DNA of 5,362 bases, from NCBI GenBank assembly GCA_030673265.1, contig DAOVJK010000223.1:1-5362 (forward strand), given 5' to 3'. Origin of the DNA: Pseudomonadota bacterium. GTDB taxonomy: Bacteria > Desulfobacterota > Desulfobulbia > Desulfobulbales > JAGXFP01. The translations under genes were made by a program, and so were the position numbers. The notes beneath the pieces are model-generated. The model saw only the letters and a program-made list of their open reading frames with translations, made no database searches and was not told the DNA's origin. Shown one piece after another: positions 1 to 5,362 of this stretch (the first letter of the stretch is position 1; the number at the start of each line of letters is the position of its first letter).

Positions 1-1662
1 ATCATCTATTCGATGATCAAGGTCAGTAAGTTTTTCAACAAGAAGCCCATTCTGGAGAACATTTCGCTTTCCTATTTTTACGGGGCCAAGATAGGCGTTC
101 TTGGCCTGAATGGTTCCGGCAAGAGCTGTCTTTTGCGGATCCTGGCTGCTATTGACCAGGAATTCAATGGCGAAATCCATCTTTCCCCCGGCTATTCTAT
201 CGGCTTTCTGGAGCAGGAACCCCAACTGGATGGAGATCTGACCGTCAGGGCGATAGTAGAAGAGGGTGTCCAGGAAACCGTTGACCTGCTTAAAGAATTT
301 AATCAGATCAACGAGAAATTCTCCGAACCGATGTCAGATGACGAGATGAACGACCTGATTGAGCGGCAGGGCAAGGTCCAGGAAAAACTGGATAACCTGG
401 ATGCCTGGGACCTGGATTCCAGGCTGGAGATGGCTATGGACGCTCTGCGCTGTCCGCCAGGCGACACCAAGATCGACATTCTCTCCGGCGGGGAAAAGCG
501 GCGGGTCGCCCTCTGCCGATTGCTTCTCAAACAACCGGACATCCTGCTACTTGACGAGCCCACCAACCATCTGGACGCTGAGACAGTGGCCTGGCTGGAG
601 CAGCACCTGCAACGCTACGCCGGGACGGTTATCGCCGTAACCCATGATCGCTATTTCCTGGACAACGTCGCCGGTTGGATCCTGGAGCTGGATCGGGGCC
701 GGGGCATTCCCTGGAAGGGTAATTATTCATCCTGGCTGGAACAGAAACAGAACCGGCTGGCCCAGGAAGAAAAACAGGAAAGTGACCGCCAGAAAACCAT
801 GAAACGGGAACTGGAATGGATCCGGATGTCTGCCAAGGGTCGGCATGCCAAGGGTAAGGCCAGAATCACCGCCTATGAAAAACTGCTGGATGACAGTGGC
901 CCGGACCGTTTGAAGGAGATGCAATTATTCATTCCACCCGGCCCTCGGCTCGGCAAGTTGGTTATCGAGGCCGAAAAAGTAAAAAAAGGCTTTGGCGACC
1001 GCCTGCTGGTAGAGGACATGACCTTCTCATTACCGCCCGGCGGCATAGTCGGGGTAATCGGCCCCAATGGCGCCGGCAAGACCACCTTGTTCCGGATGAT
1101 TACCGGCCAGGAGCAGCCGGACGACGGCAGCTTCAAGGTCGGAGACACCGTCAAGCTGGCCTATGTGGATCAGAGCCGGGAACTGGACCCCGATAAAACC
1201 GTCTGGGAGGTTATCTCGGATGGCCAGGAGACTATCCAACTGGGAACAAGGGAGATAAACTCCCGGGCCTATGTGGGCCGCTTTAATTTCGGCGGTACTG
1301 CCCAGCAGCAGAAAGTCGGCCTGATTTCCGGAGGACAGCGCAACCGGGTCCATCTAGCCAAGATCCTCAAAGAGGGGGCCAATGTCATCCTGTTGGACGA
1401 GCCGACCAACGATCTCGATGTCAACACCCTCCGGGCTCTGGAAGAGGCCCTGGAAAGTTTCGGCGGTTGCGCGGTCGTGATCAGCCATGATCGCTGGTTT
1501 TTGGACCGGATCGCCACCCACATTCTGGCTTTTGAAGGTGACAGCCGGGTCGTCTGGTTCGATGGTAATTATTCGGAATATGAAGAGGACCGCAAGGCCC
1601 GACTTGGCCACGAGGCCGATCAACCCCACCGGATCAAGTATCGGCATTTGACCAGAGATTGA
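1..1662 (+). CDS. ettA: Energy-dependent translational throttle protein EttA (ABC-F ATPase), 5' end cut by window
   Basis: Cytosolic ABC-F protein that binds the ribosomal E site and, in E. coli, gates entry into the elongation cycle according to ATP/ADP ratio. Numbering from the ATG at 13: Walker A GLNGSGKS (31-38), arm insertion about 95-140, signature LSGGE (157-161), Walker B with catalytic E182 in DEPTNHLD, switch His H211; then the charged tRNA-interaction linker (about 240-300), second Walker A GPNGAGKT (350-357), signature ISGGQ (438-442), E463 in DEPTNDLD, H492. There are no membrane segments. The four in-frame codons before that ATG read IIYS and align with FVYT of E. coli EttA (MAQFVYTM), so the true start is probably about three codons outside the window and the ATG at 13 is internal. 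The length then matches the roughly 555-residue family norm, and the C-terminal RIKY motif is present. Oddities are Cys39 after the first Walker A GKS, where Thr is usual, and ISGGQ in place of E. coli LSGGE. Neither should abolish ATPase activity. Family assignment is very secure. Confidence 0.96.
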   Translation: MIYSMIKVSKFFNKKPILENISLSYFYGAKIGVLGLNGSGKSCLLRILAAIDQEFNGEIHLSPGYSIGFLEQEPQLDGDLTVRAIVEEGVQETVDLLKEFNQINEKFSEPMSDDEMNDLIERQGKVQEKLDNLDAWDLDSRLEMAMDALRCPPGDTKIDILSGGEKRRVALCRLLLKQPDILLLDEPTNHLDAETVAWLEQHLQRYAGTVIAVTHDRYFLDNVAGWILELDRGRGIPWKGNYSSWLEQKQNRLAQEEKQESDRQKTMKRELEWIRMSAKGRHAKGKARITAYEKLLDDSGPDRLKEMQLFIPPGPRLGKLVIEAEKVKKGFGDRLLVEDMTFSLPPGGIVGVIGPNGAGKTTLFRMITGQEQPDDGSFKVGDTVKLAYVDQSRELDPDKTVWEVISDGQETIQLGTREINSRAYVGRFNFGGTAQQQKVGLISGGQRNRVHLAKILKEGANVILLDEPTNDLDVNTLRALEEALESFGGCAVVISHDRWFLDRIATHILAFEGDSRVVWFDGNYSEYEEDRKARLGHEADQPHRIKYRHLTRD

Positions 1663-1791
1663 ACAACACTTTACATGGTGAACTTAAGTCATCCAGGGTG
1701 AGGCCGGAGATGATAATAGGGAATTAGGCAACCCCTTACTCTTTGTTATTTCGATGTTTATTTCTGTAGCCTCCCTGCAACCATAAGAAAC

Positions 1792-1830
1792 AAAAAGACG
1801 GATGAGATAATTCTCATCCGTCTTTTTTTT
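1792..1830. terminator. Intrinsic terminator, probably bidirectional
   Basis: A perfect 16-bp stem (1792-1807 with 1812-1827) has a TAAT loop (1808-1811), and the T run continues to 1830. The stem begins with five A, so on the - strand it also ends in a T run. It lies 130 nt after the ettA stop and about 110 nt after the stop of the convergent YeeZ-like gene, and so fits a shared terminator. The + orientation has the longer T run (eight) and should be the stronger. Confidence 0.9.
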
Positions 1831-1867
1831 GTCCCGTCAATTTAAGATGTACAGTAGCTACAGTTTT

Positions 1868-1930
1868 AAGGGCGGCTGATTTCTTATGTTGCATGTAATC
1901 TTAAGTTTAGATAATGCTAGCACCGCCCTT
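1868..1930. repeat. Imperfect inverted repeat downstream of the YeeZ-like gene
   Basis: AAGGGCGG at 1868-1875 is exactly complementary to CCGCCCTT at 1923-1930. Two further pairs (CT 1876-1877 with AG 1919-1920) are possible across a 2-nt bulge. The 40-odd nt between the arms is AT-rich and contains the palindrome GCTAGC (1916-1921). No T run follows on either strand, so it does not look like an intrinsic terminator. It begins about 10 nt beyond the stop codon of the - strand gene and could protect the 3' end of its transcript, or it could be chance. Confidence 0.35.
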
Positions 1931-1940
1931 GTACGGCTTG

Positions 1941-2729
1941 CTACGAACTTTGCTCAAATTTTATTTTCATCAGATCCGGATGGATAAACTCGTAGTTTAG
2001 AATTCGTTTCACTTTTTGATTACTGATTATCTTAAAGGACTTTGTCTCTGAATCTTCAAACTCCGGAACAGGAAGCCCTGACGATTTTGCTGCCTTGGTA
2101 TAGAATTCCCGTTTTGTGGGATGAGTATCGGCACAACAGTTAAACACCTCCCCCCATACGCCTTGCTCGACTATCCGGCTGATAATGCCAAGACAGTCAT
2201 CACGATGAACAAGATTAACCTTAGAATCGGGATTGGTGACAACCCTTCCCGGGCCAAAAAACCTGCCGGGGGTACGACTGTAACCGATCAGCCCGCCGAA
2301 CCTGACAATAGTGGTTTTGAATTTGCCACTGTTTCTGAACAGATTTTCAATTGCCAGCAGGGGACTTTGTTGCGATTCTTCACCGTCCGACTCCGAAATG
2401 GTCTGGTTATTGTCTTCATAAACAGAAGTGGAGCTGACAAGTATTACTTTTTCGATGTCGGATCGTTCTATTTCGGTTACCAGGCTGCCAAATGCATCAA
2501 TATTCCCGGATGGGATGTTGATTATCAGGACATTCGCCTGAAGGAAGGTCCGGAGGTTTTCGGACAGATGCTCAATAGCAACGATGAATGGTTCGACGTT
2601 GAACGCCGACAGTTCCGCGAGCCGACTCTCCGAGGTGGTAGAAGCCTTAACCTGGTTCCCCATCGCTACAAAATGCTCAGCCAATGGCCGCCCAAGCCAA
2701 CCACTTCCCAATATGCTGATAGTTTTAAT
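1941..2729 (-). CDS. YeeZ-like NAD(P)-binding atypical SDR protein, apparent ATT start
   Basis: Predicted soluble Rossmann-fold protein of the extended or atypical short-chain dehydrogenase family, resembling E. coli YeeZ (about 274 residues); the substrate is unknown. Numbering from the proposed ATT start (262 residues): the nucleotide-binding loop GSGWLG lies at 8-13 directly after strand KTISIL, VSSTSVY at 98-104 matches SSTSVY in YeeZ, and GRFFGPG (155-161), KVNLVHRDD (170-178) and the FYTKAA region match the YeeZ C-terminal half. The SDR YxxxK catalytic pair is not evident; the corresponding region reads LLAIENLF, so dehydrogenase activity is doubtful. Start choice: no ATG, GTG or TTG lies in frame between the upstream stop and the TTG at 2711, and that TTG would remove most of the first beta strand. 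ATT at 2729 sits 5 nt after AGGAG and gives a start equivalent to YeeZ MKKVAIVGLGWLG. The gene is visibly more AT-rich than ettA and ilvB. It lies 118 nt after ilvN and may be cotranscribed; no link to branched-chain synthesis is apparent. Confidence 0.85.
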   Translation of the reverse strand: MKTISILGSGWLGRPLAEHFVAMGNQVKASTTSESRLAELSAFNVEPFIVAIEHLSENLRTFLQANVLIINIPSGNIDAFGSLVTEIERSDIEKVILVSSTSVYEDNNQTISESDGEESQQSPLLAIENLFRNSGKFKTTIVRFGGLIGYSRTPGRFFGPGRVVTNPDSKVNLVHRDDCLGIISRIVEQGVWGEVFNCCADTHPTKREFYTKAAKSSGLPVPEFEDSETKSFKIISNQKVKRILNYEFIHPDLMKIKFEQSS

Positions 2730-2734
2730 GACCG

Positions 2735-2739
2735 CTCCT
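2735..2739 (-). promoter_or_regulatory. Ribosome binding site deciding the ATT start of the YeeZ-like gene
   Basis: AGGAG on the - strand lies 5 nt before ATT (2729-2727) and 23 nt before the only in-frame conventional candidate, TTG at 2711. This favours ATT initiation. An ATG at 2745-2743 lies upstream in another frame and reaches a stop after six codons. Confidence 0.6.
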
Positions 2740-2770
2740 ATGCATGGTATATGAACAAAAATGTTTTTGC

Positions 2771-2787
2771 AGCTCTTCTCAAGAGCT
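2771..2787 (-). other. Small hairpin between ilvN and the YeeZ-like gene
   Basis: A perfect 7-bp stem (2771-2777 with 2781-2787) has a 3-nt loop. On the - strand the following sequence is GCAAAAACATTTTTG, so the T run comes too late for a standard intrinsic terminator. It is the second of two hairpins in tandem here and could be a weak terminator or a processing site. Confidence 0.45.
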
Positions 2788-2794
2788 ATTGCAG

Positions 2795-2833
2795 AAGGAG
2801 GGAATTACAAGAAATAAGTGTAACTCCCCCCTT
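2795..2833 (-). other. Strong RNA hairpin just after the ilvN stop codon
   Basis: Arms 2819-2833 and 2795-2809 form a 15-bp stem with a 9-nt loop (2810-2818). On the - strand two of the pairs are G-U; on the + strand the same positions are A-C mismatches. The structure is therefore better in RNA made in the ilvN direction. It starts 14 nt after the ilvN stop. No T run follows, so it is more likely a 3'-end stabiliser or processing element separating ilvBN from the next gene than a plain terminator. Confidence 0.6.
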
Positions 2834-2847
2834 TGCGAAAAACAGCC

Positions 2848-3174
2848 TCAATTCATCTCGAAATATTCTTCCAGCCGCACAAAGACCTCATGCCCGGCAT
2901 CGTGATAACGGACATCCTGAACGTCTTCCAGTTTCTGTAATTGTTTTACAATCTGCTCCAGCTGGCCATTACCATCAACCCGTATCCATATTCTGCTCAC
3001 CCTACCATCGTCGACAGGCATACATAAAATACCACCCATATTGAATGCCCGCCGGGAAAACAGGCCGCAAATATGCGACATGACTCCGGGGTGATTATTT
3101 ACGGTCAGCTCCAAAACCTTCTGCTCAGGTTTGTCGGGTGTCCCTGACGATTTATGCGTCTCAGTTTTCTGCAT
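2848..3174 (-). CDS. ilvN: Acetohydroxyacid synthase regulatory (small) subunit, isozyme I type
   Basis: Regulatory subunit of acetohydroxyacid synthase; it binds the IlvB catalytic subunit in the cytoplasm, stimulates it and confers valine feedback inhibition. The 108-residue protein has one ACT domain (about 20-90) and lacks the long C-terminal domain of IlvH, matching short E. coli IlvN (96 residues). Nearly the whole ACT core aligns with IlvN, including LELTVNNHPGVMSHICGLF (21-39), RRAFN (41-45) and GILCMP (48-53). N27, G30 and N45 line up with the IlvH residues N11, G14 and N29 that affect valine binding, so valine sensitivity is plausible by inference. The first 18 or so residues are a polar, probably flexible extension. 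The ATG overlaps the last 14 nt of ilvB, and AGGAGG lies 8 nt upstream inside ilvB, which indicates translational coupling and coordinated subunit production. Confidence 0.95.
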   Translation of the reverse strand: MQKTETHKSSGTPDKPEQKVLELTVNNHPGVMSHICGLFSRRAFNMGGILCMPVDDGRVSRIWIRVDGNGQLEQIVKQLQKLEDVQDVRYHDAGHEVFVRLEEYFEMN

Positions 3175-4843
3175 TGTCCATACCTCCTATCATCTCTCTA
3201 TTGGCACCACCGGGCGCAACCATCGGGTAGACCTCTTCATCCCGTCCGATCGGGACATGGATCAGGCATGGCCCCTTCGAGTTGATCGCTTCCGTCAAGG
3301 CAGCTATCGGGTCTTCGCTTTCCCCCAGGTTAAAGGCCTGCATGCCAAAGCCCCTGGCAATGGCGACGAAATTAACATGATTCTGGTAGTCGCAGGCAAA
3401 GTAACGCGCCCCAAAAAACAGATTCTGCTGCTGCCGGACCAATCCCAGTGAGGTATTATCCAGAACAATTATCTTCAGGTTAACCTGGTGTTCAACGGCA
3501 GTTGCCAGTTCCTGAATATTCATCAGAATGCTGCCGTCACCGCTAAAACAGATAACTGTTCGATCAGGATTGGCCAGGGCAGCGCCAATACCGTTCGGCA
3601 TCCCGAAGCCCATCGTTCCCAAGCCACCGGAGGTCAGTAATTGCCGCGGCCTTTGAAAAGGATAGGCCTGGGCAACCCACATCTGATGCTTGCCGACGTC
3701 GGTAGCAATGATCGCCTCCCCATCAACAATATCGGCTATTTTCCGGATCAGGCCATAGGGCCTTAACGGATCATCACCGCCGGGCATGATAAAGGGGTGC
3801 TCTTTTTTCAGAATCTCTACTCGGGCCAGCCACTCGGTTCGTTGCCGTTGGTCCACCAGGGTAATCAACTCGCCGAGAATTCCCCCAACCTCGCCAACCA
3901 GTTTGACATGGGCTGTTTTCAGCTTGTCAATTTCTCCGGGGTCAATATCAATATGGATTACCTTCGCCCCAGGGCAGAACTCTGAGATCTTGCCGGTGGC
4001 CCGATCATCAAATCTGGCCCCGGCAACGATGAGAAGATCACACTCTTCCAGGGCCATATTTGTATACCGGGCCGCATGCATCCCCAACATACTCAATGCC
4101 AGGGGATGTTCGGCCGGCATGGCGCCGAGCCCCATCAGGGTCATGGTTGTCGGCAGAGAGCCTTTTTCTGCCAGTCTGATCGCAGCCTCACTTGCCTCAC
4201 CATGAATAATGCCGCCACCGAGATAAAGTATCGGCCTTTGCGCTGCATTGATCAGCGCTGCCGCCTGCCGAATATCATTATCTTCAAGCTGCCCGGAGAT
4301 CGCCTGGGTTGCCATGTCAGGCCAGCTGTCGAACTCAACCATTTCCAGTTGAACATCCTTGGGAATATCAATCAGGACCGGTCCGGGCCTACCCTCTGTG
4401 GCTATACGAAATGCATTGGGGATCACGGCTAGGAGCTCCTTTGCCGAGCGAACCAGATAATTATGCTTGGTGATCGGGATGCTCATTCCATAGGTATCAA
4501 CTTCCTGAAAGGCATCGGTCCCGATCAGCGCCTGTGGCACCTGGCCGGTTATACAGATAATTGGAATTGAATCGAGCTTGGCATCAGCTACGGCGGTAAG
4601 GATATTGGTAACCCCCGGTCCTGATGTGGCAAAACAAACTGCCGGTTTGCCGCTGGATCGGGCCATCCCCTGGGCCATAAAACCCGCTCCCTGCTCATGA
4701 CGAGCCAGGATGTGTCGAATTTTGCTTTGCGACAGCGCATCATACAACGGCAAATTAGTGCCTCCCGGTATTCCGGCGATGGTGTCGATCCCATACCGTT
4801 CCAACAGGTTAATGGTGAGCTGCGCCCCGTTCATCTTATGCAT
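3161..4843 (-). CDS. ilvB: Acetohydroxyacid synthase catalytic (large) subunit, isozyme I type
   Basis: ThDP-, FAD- and Mg-dependent enzyme (EC 2.2.1.6) that condenses two pyruvates to 2-acetolactate, or pyruvate with 2-oxobutanoate to 2-aceto-2-hydroxybutanoate, the first common step of valine, leucine and isoleucine synthesis. At 560 residues it is close to E. coli IlvB (562). The N-terminal ThDP-binding domain carries catalytic E50 in RHEQGAG (48-54), the central FAD-binding domain includes ARFDDR (276-281), and the C-terminal domain has the ThDP/Mg motif GDGS (435-438) with N463. The ending VYPMVAPGGANREMIGG resembles IlvB closely. LGLVRQQQ (466-473) has Gln472 where most synthases have Trp (VRQWQ). 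E. coli IlvB has the same exchange, which goes with weak preference for 2-oxobutanoate. The start ATG at 4843 follows AGGAGG by 9 nt; a second ATG three codons later is too far from it. The 3' end overlaps ilvN, and the leader and attenuator upstream predict control by Val/Leu supply. Confidence 0.97.
   Translation of the reverse strand: MHKMNGAQLTINLLERYGIDTIAGIPGGTNLPLYDALSQSKIRHILARHEQGAGFMAQGMARSSGKPAVCFATSGPGVTNILTAVADAKLDSIPIICITGQVPQALIGTDAFQEVDTYGMSIPITKHNYLVRSAKELLAVIPNAFRIATEGRPGPVLIDIPKDVQLEMVEFDSWPDMATQAISGQLEDNDIRQAAALINAAQRPILYLGGGIIHGEASEAAIRLAEKGSLPTTMTLMGLGAMPAEHPLALSMLGMHAARYTNMALEECDLLIVAGARFDDRATGKISEFCPGAKVIHIDIDPGEIDKLKTAHVKLVGEVGGILGELITLVDQRQRTEWLARVEILKKEHPFIMPGGDDPLRPYGLIRKIADIVDGEAIIATDVGKHQMWVAQAYPFQRPRQLLTSGGLGTMGFGMPNGIGAALANPDRTVICFSGDGSILMNIQELATAVEHQVNLKIIVLDNTSLGLVRQQQNLFFGARYFACDYQNHVNFVAIARGFGMQAFNLGESEDPIAALTEAINSKGPCLIHVPIGRDEEVYPMVAPGGANREMIGGMDNAEN
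3183..3188 (-). promoter_or_regulatory. ilvN ribosome binding site inside ilvB
   Basis: A full AGGAGG lies 8 nt before the ilvN ATG and within the last codons of ilvB. It fixes the ilvN start and supports coupled translation. Confidence 0.85.
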
Positions 4844-4852
4844 GGTTGTGTA

Positions 4853-4858
4853 CCTCCT
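4853..4858 (-). promoter_or_regulatory. ilvB ribosome binding site
   Basis: AGGAGG within TAAGGAGGT lies 9 nt before the ATG at 4843. It favours that ATG over the one three codons downstream. Confidence 0.85.
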
Positions 4859-4916
4859 TATTTAGACCCTTTTTAGAAATATCTATAAAAAAGTAGTTGT
4901 TGCTGTTATTTGGTTT

Positions 4917-4949
4917 AACCCCGCTATAAATTAGAGCCTGTAGGGGGTC
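4917..4949 (-). other. Possible hairpin in the ilvB 5' untranslated region
   Basis: On the - strand GACCCC (4949-4944) can pair with GGGGTT (4922-4917), and CTA (4943-4941) with TAG (4926-4924), leaving one bulged base and a 14-nt loop. It lies between the attenuator and ilvB without a T run. It is weaker than the attenuator, and its role is unknown. The rest of 4859-5004 shows no convincing gene. Confidence 0.3.
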
Positions 4950-5004
4950 TTATCCAGCTCCGCAGGGAAGTTGAAAATTCTCTGCATATGGAGAAATTTG
5001 GCAT

Positions 5005-5043
5005 AAAAAAAACCCCCGTCGGCTCTTGCGCCAACGGGGGTTT
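5005..5043 (-). terminator. ilvBN attenuator (leader terminator, segments 3:4)
   Basis: On the - strand AAACCCCCGTTGGC (5043-5030) pairs with GCCGACGGGGGTTT (5023-5010) across a 6-nt loop. The 14-bp stem has a single G-U pair and is followed by a run of eight T (5012-5005) whose first three lie in the stem. The G-U pair would be a C-A mismatch on the + strand, and only the - strand has the T run after the stem, so this terminator acts on transcripts heading into ilvB. It starts 27 nt after the leader peptide stop and ends about 160 nt before ilvB, the position expected of an attenuator. Confidence 0.92.
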
Positions 5044-5079
5044 AAAAAAATAAATTATAAACAACTACCGCTAAGGCGC
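5028..5079 (-). promoter_or_regulatory. Predicted antiterminator pairing (segments 2:3)
   Basis: On the - strand GCGCC (5079-5075) plus CGG (5070-5068) can pair with GGCGC (5032-5028) plus CCG (5037-5035) around a small internal loop. Segment 2 spans the last leader codons and the stop codon; segment 3 is the terminator 5' arm, so the two structures exclude each other. A ribosome that finishes the leader covers segment 2, whereas one stalled on the Val/Leu codons leaves it free. The pairing (5+3 bp) was derived by eye and is not energy-calculated. Confidence 0.6.
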
Positions 5080-5175
5080 TCCTCCTGGGTTCACATTACG
5101 CACCACTAGTACGACGCTTAGAAGAGCGACATTAAAGATAGAGCTAGCGGTCATCAGAGGAGCTGTGCGGTTCAT
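5071..5175 (-). CDS. ivbL: ilvBN leader peptide (IvbL-like), Val/Leu-rich
   Basis: A 34-codon ORF immediately upstream of the ilvBN attenuator; its product is expected to matter only as a translation sensor. It starts MNRTAPLMTASSIF and its control region VALLSVVLVV (16-25) holds five Val and three Leu in ten codons, with another Val at 28. Overall there are six Val, four Leu and only one Ile, so valine and leucine, not isoleucine, should be the signals. The C-terminus GGAP and stop resemble the GNAP end of the 32-residue E. coli IvbL, which is also Val-rich and precedes ilvBN. GAAGGAT precedes the ATG by 9 nt. Codons 16-19 form segment 1 (5128-5120), which can pair with codons 31-33 (5085-5077). 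The stop codon lies inside the antiterminator segment. No other role is suggested, and whether it is a true IvbL homolog or a convergent leader cannot be settled by eye. Confidence 0.9.
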   Translation of the reverse strand: MNRTAPLMTASSIFNVALLSVVLVVRNVNPGGAP

Positions 5176-5184
5176 CAACTGTTA

Positions 5185-5189
5185 TCCTT
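5185..5189 (-). promoter_or_regulatory. Leader peptide ribosome binding site
   Basis: AAGGA within GAAGGAT lies 9 nt before the leader ATG. It selects that ATG over the in-frame Met at codon 8. Confidence 0.75.
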
Positions 5190-5205
5190 CCAGTTTGTTT
5201 GTCAG

Positions 5206-5240
5206 ATAATAACAATTACTGTTTTAAAAATTTATGTCAA
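5206..5240 (-). promoter_or_regulatory. Probable ilvBN leader promoter
   Basis: A consensus -35 TTGACA occupies 5240-5235 in AT-rich sequence just upstream of the leader. The best -10-like hexamer, TATTAT (5211-5206), is 23 nt away, which is too far for a normal sigma-70 promoter. At 16-17 nt only poor matches (TAATTG, AATTGT) occur. Transcription probably starts around 5195-5205, but the exact elements are uncertain. No convincing CRP-like operator was seen. Confidence 0.45.
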
Positions 5241-5334
5241 CCCATAAATAATTTCAGGATTTTTCATCCGGTAAGGGTTCATTCAAAACAATGCGCCACC
5301 CAAAAATAAAGCTGCCCCCTTTTCTTTATATTTG

Positions 5335-5354
5335 CGTTTTTGGCCCTAAAAACG
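5335..5354. repeat. Short dyad near the window edge
   Basis: CGTTTTT (5335-5341) and AAAAACG (5348-5354) are perfect 7-bp arms around GGCCCT. No T run follows on either strand, so it is not a clear terminator. It lies about 95 nt upstream of the -35 candidate and could be an operator or an upstream gene's 3' element. The rest of 5241-5334 is AT-rich with no recognisable gene. Confidence 0.3.
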
Positions 5355-5362
5355 TCATTATA

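Noticed and set aside
303..1647. - strand ORFs inside ettA
   Set aside because: They are Ser/Arg/Pro-rich translations typical of the complement of a GC-richer gene, without family resemblance.
1663..1791. Search for a small gene or RNA between ettA and its terminator
   Set aside because: Only very short ORFs without ribosome sites were seen; best read as the ettA 3' untranslated region.
1868..1930. Inverted repeat considered as an integron attC-like site or MITE
   Set aside because: No attC core motifs, no flanking target duplication and no second copy in the window.
2121..3044. 307-codon + strand ORF antisense to the YeeZ-like gene and ilvN
   Set aside because: It runs opposite two recognised genes, its product resembles no known family, and it has no fitting ribosome site; it is a mirror frame.
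3786..4432. Several + strand ORFs antisense to ilvB
   Set aside because: They lie wholly inside a full-length conserved ilvB and look like shadow frames.
4924..5004. 26-codon - strand ORF beginning MPNFSICREF between attenuator and ilvB
   Set aside because: Its ATG directly follows the terminator T run with no Shine-Dalgarno site, and it has no runs of Val, Leu or Ile codons.
5010..5043. Attenuator stem as a + strand terminator
   Set aside because: On the + strand the stem is followed by A residues and contains a C-A mismatch, so it should not terminate there.

Overview
This 5.36 kb window looks like ordinary chromosome from a Gram-negative, probably proteobacterial (possibly deltaproteobacterial/Desulfobacterota) organism. 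That guess rests only on protein resemblance and moderate GC content. No mobile elements, CRISPR arrays, tRNAs or rRNAs are visible.

Layout. On the + strand, 1-1662 encodes the ABC-F translation factor EttA, missing about three N-terminal codons at the window edge. It ends at a strong hairpin terminator (1792-1830) that probably works in both directions. Everything to the right is on the - strand. Read in the direction of transcription it runs: a probable promoter near 5206-5240; a 34-codon Val/Leu-rich leader peptide (5175-5071); an attenuator terminator (5043-5005); a 5' untranslated stretch of about 160 nt; ilvB (4843-3161); ilvN (3174-2848, overlapping ilvB by 14 nt); two hairpins (2833-2771); and a YeeZ-like NAD(P)-binding Rossmann protein (2729-1941). 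That last gene appears to start at ATT.

How the parts work together. ilvB and ilvN encode the catalytic and regulatory subunits of acetohydroxyacid synthase, the first common enzyme of valine, leucine and isoleucine synthesis. The pair resembles enterobacterial isozyme I rather than the commoner IlvI/IlvH type. The leader peptide ends in GGAP, much like the GNAP end of E. coli IvbL. Around it, mutually exclusive 1:2, 2:3 and 3:4 RNA pairings can be drawn, as in classical transcription attenuation. Low charged Val- or Leu-tRNA should stall the ribosome and let ilvBN be transcribed. The leader and attenuator are the most interesting regulatory system here; the possible ATT start of the YeeZ-like gene is the second.
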